From Xanthomonas hyacinthi (GTDB taxonomy: Bacteria > Pseudomonadota > Gammaproteobacteria > Xanthomonadales > Xanthomonadaceae), in contig NZ_CP043476.1 in NCBI RefSeq assembly GCF_009769165.1, positions 2,611,001 through 2,675,000 of the forward strand: DNA of 64,000 bases. Direction: 5' to 3'. Position numbers and translations under genes: made by a program. The notes under the pieces are model-generated. The model was not told where the DNA came from, searched no databases, and was given only the letters and a program-made list of their open reading frames with translations. Positions within the stretch are counted from its first letter, which is position 1. Each line of letters starts with the position of its first letter. Positions 36,148 through 43,159 of the stretch are shown piece after piece.

Positions 36148-37257
36148 ATGAGCGCACTACTGCACCCCGAACCGCGCACGCTGCGCCTGGGCTACCTGCC
36201 GCTGATCGACTGCGCGCCACTGATTGCCGCGGTGCGGCTGGGCCTGGACCGCCGCCACGGCCTGCGCCTGGAGCTGCAGCGGCAGGCCTCGTGGGCCGCA
36301 GTGCGCGACAAGCTGCTGTCCGGCGAACTGGACGCAGCGCATGCCCTGGCCGGCCTGGTCTACGGCGTGGAATGCGGCATCGGCGGACCGCAGGCCGACC
36401 TGGCGATTCTGCTGACGCTCAACCAGAACGGCCAGGCCATCACCCTGGCGCCGCCACTGGCCGACGCGCTGGCGCAAGGCACGCCGCTGCGCGCCGCGCT
36501 GGCCGCACTCGGCCGCCCGCCGGTGTTCGCGCAGACCTTCCCCACCGGTACCCACGCGATGTGGCTGTACTACTGGCTGGCGGCGCAGGGCGTGGATCCG
36601 ATCGGCGACATCCAGGCGGTGACCCTGCCGCCGCCGCAGATGCCCGACGCGCTGGCGCGCGGCGAACTGGACGGCTACTGCGCCGGCGAACCGTGGGCGG
36701 CGCAGGCCGAAGCGATGGGCGTGGGCCGGCGCGTGATCCGCAGCGGCGAACTATGGCCCGGCCATCCGGAAAAAGTGCTGGCCTGCCGCCGCGCCTTCGC
36801 CGCACTGCAACCGGAACTGGCGACCGCATTGACCGCCACGCTGCTCGACGCCTGCCGCTGGCTCGACGCTGCCGCGCATCGCCGCGAAGCGGTGGCGTGG
36901 CTGGCCGATCCGGACGTGATCGGCTTGCCGGCCGAGCGTATCGCGGCGTGCCTGCTGCCGGGCGGCGCGGCTGACGATGGTGGTGACCCGCAGGGGCTGC
37001 GCTTCCATGCGGGTGGTGTGGCGAACATGCCGTGGTTGTCGGACGGGCGTTGGTTCCTGCAGCAGTTCCGGCGTTGGGGGTGGTTGCCGGCGAGCGAGGC
37101 GGGGACCGGGCAGGATGCGGTGCACGATGCGCAGATCGTGGCGCGGGTGCATCGGTTGCAGACGTATCGTGCTGCCGCTGCGCAGTTGGGGATTGCGGTG
37201 CCGGGGCGCGACGAGCGGGAGGATGGGTTGCCGGATTGGCGTGCTGGGCGGCAATGA
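36148..37257 (+). CDS. nasS: nitrate sensor NasS (NrtA-like periplasmic-binding fold, cytoplasmic)
   Basis: 369 residues without a signal peptide. It begins [34 protein letters not shown], and the NrtA/CmpA family core is clear ([48 protein letters not shown]..). The absence of a signal sequence and the place right behind nasT identify it as the nitrate-sensing partner rather than a transporter component. On nitrate binding NasS should release NasT. Confidence 0.93.
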   Translation: MSALLHPEPRTLRLGYLPLIDCAPLIAAVRLGLDRRHGLRLELQRQASWAAVRDKLLSGELDAAHALAGLVYGVECGIGGPQADLAILLTLNQNGQAITLAPPLADALAQGTPLRAALAALGRPPVFAQTFPTGTHAMWLYYWLAAQGVDPIGDIQAVTLPPPQMPDALARGELDGYCAGEPWAAQAEAMGVGRRVIRSGELWPGHPEKVLACRRAFAALQPELATALTATLLDACRWLDAAAHRREAVAWLADPDVIGLPAERIAACLLPGGAADDGGDPQGLRFHAGGVANMPWLSDGRWFLQQFRRWGWLPASEAGTGQDAVHDAQIVARVHRLQTYRAAAAQLGIAVPGRDEREDGLPDWRAGRQ

Positions 37258-37378
37258 AGCGCTCCAACAAAGCGCTGTTGGATGGTTTCGTACCGACTGT
37301 TTTCGGCCCGGGGCTGACAGTCGAGCCTGGCCGTGTGCGACATGAATGCTATCGGGCGCATGGTTGAGCAATCCTTCT

Positions 37379-37403
37379 GGTGTGTGTGCATTGGGCACAC
37401 ACC
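37379..37403. promoter_or_regulatory. inverted repeat before the antitoxin gene
   Basis: GGTGTGTG ... CACACACC, perfect 8-bp arms, ending 13 bases before the antitoxin ATG. DUF1778 antitoxins repress their own operon by binding such palindromes; binding here is inferred. Confidence 0.6.
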
Positions 37404-37416
37404 GGGAGGACTCGCG

Positions 37417-37689
37417 ATGAGCGCCGCCACCAGCAACGTCATCAATTTTTGGGCGCCTGCCGCCAAACAGGCGCTGATCGACCATGCCGTGGAAGTCAGC
37501 GGCATGAACCGCACGGCGTTCATCCTGGACGCCGTGTGCGAAAAGGCGCACAAGGTGCTGGCCGACCAGACCCGATTCGCCCTGAGCGGGCAGCAACTGC
37601 AGCGCTTCAATGCGCTGCTCGATGCGCCCCTGGAGAGCAATGCGGCGATCCGCCGCCTGTTGAGCACGCTGGCGCCCTGGGAGCGCTGA
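37417..37689 (+). CDS. DUF1778 (TacA-type) antitoxin
   Basis: 90 residues; ATG preceded by GGGAGGACTCGCG. N-terminal ribbon-helix-helix (VINFWAPAAKQALIDHAVEVSGMNRTAFILDAVCEKA) followed by the toxin-binding tail (FALSGQQLQRFNALLDAPLESNAAIRRLL). DUF1778 proteins neutralise GNAT-family tRNA-acetylating toxins (TacT/AtaT). The partner toxin gene follows after 3 bases but is frameshifted. The antitoxin itself looks intact. Confidence 0.92.
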   Translation: MSAATSNVINFWAPAAKQALIDHAVEVSGMNRTAFILDAVCEKAHKVLADQTRFALSGQQLQRFNALLDAPLESNAAIRRLLSTLAPWER

Positions 37690-37692
37690 GGT

Positions 37693-38174
37693 TTGCCGCT
37701 CACTGCTCCCGGCCCGCTCAACGGTGGGCATCGGCTGGACGCTTTCGTGTGCAGTACGCCGGAACCGACAAGGCGGCTGTTGGAGCGAGCGCGTCAGAAT
37801 CAGCTGTCCGGCGCATCGAGATGCTTCGTCGTTTGCGACGGACAGCAGCACGTCGTCGGCTACTACGCGCTGGCGGCCGGTGTGGTGGCGCATGAAGATG
37901 CGCCTGGCCGCATCCGTCGCAACATGCCCAATCCGGTTCCGGTCATCGTACTGGGGCGTCTGGCCGTGCACGTCGACTGGGCCGGCCAGGGAGTCGGCAA
38001 GGGGTTGCTCAAGGACGCCGTGCAACGAACGCTGCAGGCGTGCGAGCAGGTGGGCGCACGTGCGCTGCGCTGCTGTGTCACGCCATCGATGAAGCAGCGA
38101 AGGCGTTCTATCCCAAACACGGCTTCATCGCCTCGCCCATCCACGACCTGACGGCGATGTTGCCGCTTGGGTGA
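37693..38174 (+). pseudogene. TacT-like GNAT toxin gene, frameshifted by a 5-bp tandem duplication
   Basis: The frame starts with TTG (LPLTAPGPLNGGHRLDAFVC) and reads as a GNAT toxin (VVGYYALAAGVVAHEDAP, IVLGRLAVHVDWAGQGVGKGLLKDAV, the acetyl-CoA loop) to about residue 124. Two copies of GCGCT (38062-38071) then shift the frame, ending at 38151 with a nonsense tail. Removing one copy restores ALLCHAIDEAAKAFYPKHGF and IASPIHDLTAMLPLG, the normal TacT end with the catalytic tyrosine (FYPKHGF), stop at 38172-38174. The shift therefore removes the catalytic tyrosine, so the product is likely inactive, unless the duplication is reversible or an error. Confidence 0.85.
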
Positions 38175-38674
38175 TGTTCGATACTCTCGTCCGGGTCGCA
38201 TGGGAATTGAAGATATTTAACCGCGTCCTGCTCGAAATGCTTCTTGGTGGAATCTACACTGAGGCGGCGGCTCCGGGGCACATCTTCCGAGGGATTCTCT
38301 ATAAGACCGGATACGTTCGGATGTATGCGCAATCAGGTCAAGTGGCAAGCTTGCACTCAGCGCTTCGAGATCGAAGCGCCAGCACAACTGAGAGCATCCG
38401 CTTACTCGATCTGAAACCGCACACGATTTCGGATCTTGAGAAGGCGGTTGCGCGAGGCAGAAAGATCGTTAACAAGTGCAATCTGCTGAGTCATGAAGTC
38501 GTCCTGGCGGGTTGCTCTCACTTCGTCTCAGGCGCACTGGCTGAAGTGCTATTCGCCCGTCACTGGGGAATACTGGTGTTTAAGGCCAGCGGGGATTGCT
38601 GCCAATTTAGGTATGGCTGGCGCCTGAGCTTCCGCGCGTCGCCTATCCGAACACCTCAGGGCAGTTTGCATTAG
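38174..38674 (+). other. low-GC stretch holding an unrecognised open frame
   Basis: Base composition drops to about half GC against the 65-70 percent around it. An open frame from ATG 38174 to 38674 (166 codons, MFDTLVRVAWELKIFNRVLLEMLLGGIYTEA) shows no family, no ribosome site, and begins where the toxin's restored frame stops. Reverse-strand frames are shorter and equally uninformative. This looks like foreign DNA carried with the toxin-antitoxin pair rather than a proven gene; a small chance of a real hypothetical protein remains. Confidence 0.4.
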
Positions 38675-38858
38675 CAATCAAAGCACAAGGCCAACGCTGC
38701 TGCAGTTGCCGCGGCGCACAATAAAGGTGCGCCACGCACCACTTGTGTTCGTTGAGGCCCGGTGCGGTGGCCGCGCAACGCGGCCGCGGGTCGCGGGTGG
38801 ATCTGCCAGTTCATTGAATCTATAGGGAATTCTCCCGCCGCCCCGCCGCCACGAACAC

Positions 38859-38874
38859 TTGGCACAGAAATTGC
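38859..38874 (+). promoter_or_regulatory. sigma-54 (-24/-12) promoter of the nitrate-assimilation operon
   Basis: TTGGCACAGAAATTGC keeps the invariant GG and GC dinucleotides at 12-base spacing and matches TGGCAC-N5-TTGC. It predicts a start near 38886, just before the ANTAR leader. An inverted repeat GGTGC-GCCAC-GCACC lies 120 bases upstream (38726-38740) and could be an enhancer site, though its half-sites are not in NtrC orientation. Confidence 0.85.
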
Positions 38875-38921
38875 GAGAGTCCCCCTGCGGACACAACGGC
38901 GCGCCCGCACCAACTCGATCC

Positions 38922-38994
38922 GGCAGGCGGACCAATGGCGGTCCGCCTGCCCAGACAACGGCGTCTTCCGGTGCGAACCGGTCGGCGCTTTTTT
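38922..38994 (+). ncRNA. ANTAR leader RNA with overlapping intrinsic terminator (NasT target)
   Basis: Hairpin P1: GGCAGGCGGACC, hexaloop AATGGC, GGTCCGCCTGCC, a perfect 12-bp stem. Hairpin P2: AGAC, hexaloop AACGGC, GTCT (38953-38966). Both loops have the A1 and G4 that define ANTAR-binding RNAs. P2's loop and 3' arm overlap the 5' arm of a terminator (38961-38988: GCG/CGC outer pairs plus CCGGT, GCGA, ACCGG) followed by six T (38989-38994). NasT binding to P1-P2 would stop terminator formation and allow transcription of the transporter and reductase genes. Confidence 0.93.
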
Positions 38995-39073
38995 CGTTTT
39001 TCCTTCCCTCGACTACCGCGTGCTGCGGGTGGTGTGCAGCGCTGCGGCCCAACGTTTCTCGGAGATGGCGCGG

Positions 39074-40282
39074 ATGAATCGTTCGTTCTGGCAAGCCGGG
39101 CATACGCCCACGTTGTTGTCGGCGTTCCTGTATTTCGATCTGAGCTTCATGGTCTGGTACCTGCTTGGTCCGCTGCAGGTGCAGATCGCCGCGGCGCTGC
39201 AGCTGGATACGCAGCAGCGCGCGCTGATGGTCGCGGTGCCGATCCTGTGCGGGGCGGTGCTGCGGCTGTTCCTGGGCATGCTGGCCGACGCGATCGGCGC
39301 CAAGCGCGCGGGCCTGCTGGCGCAGGTGCTGGTGATCGTGGCGCTGGTGGTGGCATGGCAGCTGGGCGTGCACAGTTTCGCGCAGGTGCTGTTGCTGGGG
39401 CTGATGCTGGGCGTGGCCGGGGCCTCGTTCGCGGTGGCGCTGCCGCTGGCCTCGCGCTGGTATCCGCCGCAGCACCAGGGCACGGCAATGGGCATCGCCG
39501 GGGCCGGTAATTCCGGCACGGTGCTGGCGGCGTTGTTCGCGCCGGTGCTGGCTACCGCGTTCGGCTACCAGGCGGTGTTCGGGCTGGTCTGCATCCCGCT
39601 GCTGCTGGCCTTGCTGGTGTTCGCACTGTGCGCCAAGGACGCGCCGGTGGAGGTGCCGCGCAAGCATCTGGGCGACTACGCGCGGGTGCTGGTCGGCAAC
39701 CGCGATTCGTGGTGGTTCATGCTGTTCTACGCGATCACCTTTGGTGGCTTCGCCGGCTTCGCCAGCGCCTTGCCTGGCTATTTCCACGACCAGTTCGACT
39801 TCTCGCCCAAGCTCGCCGGCTGGGCCACCGCGGCGTGCGTGCTGGCCGGCTCGGTGATGCGGCCGCTGGGCGGGGCGCTGGCCGACCGCATCGGCGGCAC
39901 GCGCACGCTGCTGTCGATCTATCTGCTGGTGGCGCTGCTGGTTGCCGCCGCGGCGATCGGGGTCGGCGGCCCGGCGGCGACGGTGGCGCTGTTCGTGCTG
40001 ACCCTGCTGTGCCTGGGCACCGGCAACGGCGCGGTGTTCCAGTTGGTGCCGCAGCGCTTCGGCCGCGACATCGGGCTGATGACCGGGCTGATCGGCATGG
40101 CCGGCGGCATCGGCGGCTTCCTGCTCGCCGCGGGGCTGGGCATCGTCAAGCAGCACACCGGCAGCTATGCGCTGGGGCTGTGGTTGTTCGCCGGCTGCGC
40201 GCTGCTGGCCTGGGGCCTGCTGTCCAACGTCAAGCAGCACTGGCGCAGCCAATGGGCCGCGGCCGGCGCGGCGCGTGTCTGA
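39074..40282 (+). CDS. NarK/NasA-type nitrate transporter (MFS)
   Basis: 402 residues with about 12 hydrophobic segments. Nitrate-porter signatures are visible: AGAGNSGTVLAALFAPVLA and GGFAGFASALP, with a nitrate signature-like GNGAVFQLVPQRF, and the conserved MFS loop GMLADAIGAKRAGL. ATG 39074 has GGAG nine bases upstream; ATG 39065 is also possible but too close to that site. First gene of the operon behind the ANTAR leader; nirB starts 24 bases after its stop. Confidence 0.9.
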   Translation: MNRSFWQAGHTPTLLSAFLYFDLSFMVWYLLGPLQVQIAAALQLDTQQRALMVAVPILCGAVLRLFLGMLADAIGAKRAGLLAQVLVIVALVVAWQLGVHSFAQVLLLGLMLGVAGASFAVALPLASRWYPPQHQGTAMGIAGAGNSGTVLAALFAPVLATAFGYQAVFGLVCIPLLLALLVFALCAKDAPVEVPRKHLGDYARVLVGNRDSWWFMLFYAITFGGFAGFASALPGYFHDQFDFSPKLAGWATAACVLAGSVMRPLGGALADRIGGTRTLLSIYLLVALLVAAAAIGVGGPAATVALFVLTLLCLGTGNGAVFQLVPQRFGRDIGLMTGLIGMAGGIGGFLLAAGLGIVKQHTGSYALGLWLFAGCALLAWGLLSNVKQHWRSQWAAAGAARV

Positions 40283-40306
40283 TCGACCCACCGAAGCGAG
40301 ACTCGC

Positions 40307-42760
40307 ATGAACAAGCCAAGACTGGTGGTGGTGGGCAACGGCATGGCCGGCATCCGCACCGTGGAAGAACTGCTCAAGCTGATGCCGGGGATGTACGACA
40401 TCACCGTGTTCGGCGCCGAGCCGCATCCGAACTACAACCGCATCCTGCTCTCGCCGGTGCTGGCAGGCGAGCAACAGTTCGACGAGATCGTGCTCAATCC
40501 GCTGGCGTGGTATGCCGAGCATGGCATCCGCCTGCACGTGGGCAAGGAAATCGTCCGCATTGACCGGATCAGGCGCAAGGTGATCGCCGCCGACGGCACC
40601 GAGGCGCCCTACGACCGCCTGCTGCTGGCCACCGGTTCGCTGCCGATCGTGCTGCCGGTGCCGGGCAAGGAGCTGAAGGGGGTGATCGGCTACCGCGACA
40701 TGCACGACACCCAGACCATGATCGACACCGCCACGCGCAAGCGCCACGCGGTGGTGATCGGCGGCGGCCTGCTCGGCCTGGAGGCGGCCAACGGGCTGAA
40801 GCAGCGCGGCATGCAGGTGACCGTGGTGCACCTGGCCGACTGGCTGCTGGAGCGCCAGCTCGACCCGGTCGCCGGGCAGCTGCTGCAGCGCTCGCTCAGC
40901 GAACGCGGCCTGGACTTCCGCCTGGGCACCTCCACCACCGAGCTGGTCGGCAACGCCGACGGCGAGGTGGTGGCGGTGAAGTTCTCCGACGGCAGCGAAG
41001 TGCCCGCCGAGCTGGTGGTGATGGCCGCCGGCATCCGCCCCAACATCGCGCTGGCGCAGGCCGCCGGCATCCACTGCACGCGCGGCATCGTGGTCAACGA
41101 CACGCTGCAGACCTTCGACCCGCGCGTGTACGCGGTCGGCGAATGCGCCAGCCACCGCGGCATCGCCTACGGCCTGGTCGCGCCGCTGTTCGAGCAGGCC
41201 AAGATCTGCGCCAACCATCTGGCCGGTTTCGGCATCGGCATCTACCGCGGCTCGGTGGCCTCGACCAAGCTCAAGGTCACCGGCATCGACCTGTTCTCCG
41301 CCGGCGATTTCATGGGCGGGGAGGGCAGCGAGGAGATCGTGCTGTCCGATCCGGCCGGCGGCGTCTACAAGAAGCTGGTGCTGAAGGACGACAAGCTGGT
41401 CGGCGCCTGCCTGTACGGCGATACCAACGACGGCGCCTGGTATTTCCAGCTGCTCAAGGACGCCAGCCCGATCGGCGAACGCCGCGAGCGGCTGATGTTC
41501 GGCGAGAGCGCGCTCGGCGACGCCGGCACCGCCGGCCAGGATCGCGCCAGCGCGATGCGCGACAGCGACGAGGTGTGCGGCTGCAACGGCGTGTGCAAGG
41601 GCACCATCGTCAAGGCGATCAACGTGCAGGGCCTGTTCACCGTCGACGAGGTCAAGAAGCAGACCAAGGCGGCCAGTTCCTGCGGCTCGTGCACCGGCCT
41701 GGTCGAGCAGATCCTGATGAATTGCCTTGGCTCCAACTTCCAGCAGACGCCGAAGACCAAGGCGGTGTGCGGCTGCACCGACCTCAGCCACGGCGAGGTG
41801 CGCCAGGCGATCCGCGAGGACAGGCTGCTCACCCATGCCGCGGTGTATGCGCAGCTGCAGTGGCGCAGCCCGAATGGCTGCGCCAGCTGCCGCCCGGCGA
41901 TCAACTACTACCTGTTGTCGACCTGGCCGCGCGAGGCGGTGGACGATCCGCAGTCGCGCTTCATCAACGAGCGCGCCCACGCCAACATCCAGAAGGACGG
42001 CACCTTCTCGGTGATCCCGCAGATGAAGGGCGGGGTGACCAACGCCTCGGAACTGCGCCGCATCGCCGACGTGGCCGACAAGTACGCGGTGCCGATGGTC
42101 AAGGTCACCGGCGGCCAGCGCATCGATCTGCTCGGCATCCGCAAGGAAGACCTGGTGGGCGTGTGGAAGGACCTGGGGATGAACTCCGGGCACGCCTACG
42201 GCAAGTCGATCCGCACGGTGAAGACCTGCGTGGGCAGCGAGTTCTGCCGCTTCGGCACGCAGAACAGCACGCAGATGGGCATCGAGCTGGAGACCATGCT
42301 GGCCAATATGTGGAGCCCGCACAAGGTCAAGCTGGCGGTGTCCGGCTGCCCGCGCAACTGCGCCGAATCCGGGATCAAGGACGTGGGCATCATCGCGGTG
42401 GAGTCGGGCTGGGAACTGCACATCGGCGGCAACGGCGGCATGAAGACCGAGGTCGCCAAGTTCCTGGTCAAGGTCAAGAGCGCCGAGGAGGTGAAGGAGT
42501 ACACCGGCGCGTTCCTGCAGCTGTACCGCGAGGAGGCCTATTACCTGGACCGCACCGTGCACTACATCGAGCGGGTGGGCATGGACTACATCCGCCAGCG
42601 CGTGATCGAGGATGCCGGCAACCGCCGCGCGCTGTACGAGCGGCTGCTGTACGCGCTGGAAGGCCTGCCCGATCCATGGGCCGAGCGCATCGCCGGGGCC
42701 AGGCAGCGCGAGTTCCAGCCACTGCGCGTGGCCGCGCCGCTGGCGCTGGTGGAGGACTGA
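40307..42760 (+). CDS. nirB: NADH-dependent assimilatory nitrite reductase, large subunit
   Basis: 817 residues. The FAD/NADH domain begins RLVVVGNGMAGIRTVEELL, followed by two BFD-type [2Fe-2S] modules (CGCNGVCKGTIVKAI with SSCGSCTGLVEQIL, and CGCTDLSHGEVRQAI with CASCRPAINYYL). A sulfite/nitrite reductase domain with siroheme/4Fe-4S ligands follows in TCVGSEFCRFGTQ and VSGCPRNCAES. It reduces nitrite to ammonium with six electrons in the cytoplasm. The small subunit nirD starts 3 bases after the stop. Siroheme is supplied by the CysG and CobA proteins encoded at both ends of the locus. Confidence 0.97.
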   Translation: MNKPRLVVVGNGMAGIRTVEELLKLMPGMYDITVFGAEPHPNYNRILLSPVLAGEQQFDEIVLNPLAWYAEHGIRLHVGKEIVRIDRIRRKVIAADGTEAPYDRLLLATGSLPIVLPVPGKELKGVIGYRDMHDTQTMIDTATRKRHAVVIGGGLLGLEAANGLKQRGMQVTVVHLADWLLERQLDPVAGQLLQRSLSERGLDFRLGTSTTELVGNADGEVVAVKFSDGSEVPAELVVMAAGIRPNIALAQAAGIHCTRGIVVNDTLQTFDPRVYAVGECASHRGIAYGLVAPLFEQAKICANHLAGFGIGIYRGSVASTKLKVTGIDLFSAGDFMGGEGSEEIVLSDPAGGVYKKLVLKDDKLVGACLYGDTNDGAWYFQLLKDASPIGERRERLMFGESALGDAGTAGQDRASAMRDSDEVCGCNGVCKGTIVKAINVQGLFTVDEVKKQTKAASSCGSCTGLVEQILMNCLGSNFQQTPKTKAVCGCTDLSHGEVRQAIREDRLLTHAAVYAQLQWRSPNGCASCRPAINYYLLSTWPREAVDDPQSRFINERAHANIQKDGTFSVIPQMKGGVTNASELRRIADVADKYAVPMVKVTGGQRIDLLGIRKEDLVGVWKDLGMNSGHAYGKSIRTVKTCVGSEFCRFGTQNSTQMGIELETMLANMWSPHKVKLAVSGCPRNCAESGIKDVGIIAVESGWELHIGGNGGMKTEVAKFLVKVKSAEEVKEYTGAFLQLYREEAYYLDRTVHYIERVGMDYIRQRVIEDAGNRRALYERLLYALEGLPDPWAERIAGARQREFQPLRVAAPLALVED

Positions 42761-42763
42761 GCG

Positions 42764-43159
42764 ATGAACGCAGCCGCTTCCGACGTCATCGCCCCTGACA
42801 GCAGCGCATCCGACAGCAGCGCCGCCGACGCCAGCGCCCGCCACTGGATCCGCATCTGCAGTCTCGACGACATCCCCGAACTGGGCGCGCGGGTGCTGCA
42901 GATCGCCGGCGTCGACCCGATCGCGCTGTTCCGCAGCGCCGGCGATCGCGTGTTCGCGCTGGTCGACCGCTGCCCGCACAAGGGCGGGCCGCTGTCGCAG
43001 GGCATCGTCGCCGGCGACAGCGTCACCTGCCCGCTGCACAACTGGAACATCGCCCTGGACAGCGGCCAGGCCTGCGCGCCGGACGTGGGCTGCGCGCGCC
43101 GCTATCCGGTGCGGGTGGACGACGGCGACGTGTGGCTGTCGTTGCAGGGCGCCGGCTGA
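42764..43159 (+). CDS. nirD: nitrite reductase small subunit (Rieske-type)
   Basis: 131 residues. After a low-complexity N-terminus (ASDVIAPDSSASDSSAADAS) the NirD/Rieske-like fold is clear: DDIPELGARVLQIAG, LVDRCPHKGGPLSQGIVAGDSVTCPLHNWNIAL. Cysteine/histidine pairs CPHKG and CPLHNW are present, as in Rieske clusters, although many NirD proteins lack the metal. The stop overlaps the nasA start by one base (TGATG). Confidence 0.94.
   Translation: MNAAASDVIAPDSSASDSSAADASARHWIRICSLDDIPELGARVLQIAGVDPIALFRSAGDRVFALVDRCPHKGGPLSQGIVAGDSVTCPLHNWNIALDSGQACAPDVGCARRYPVRVDDGDVWLSLQGAG

Noticed and set aside
38726..38740. GGTGC-GCCAC-GCACC as an NtrC enhancer site
   Set aside because: The half-sites point the wrong way for the NtrC consensus (TGCACC then GGTGCA); kept only as an unnamed inverted repeat.
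38678..43039. 1453-codon minus-strand frame across the transporter and nirB
   Set aside because: No recognisable domain; lies opposite well-defined genes and the ANTAR leader.
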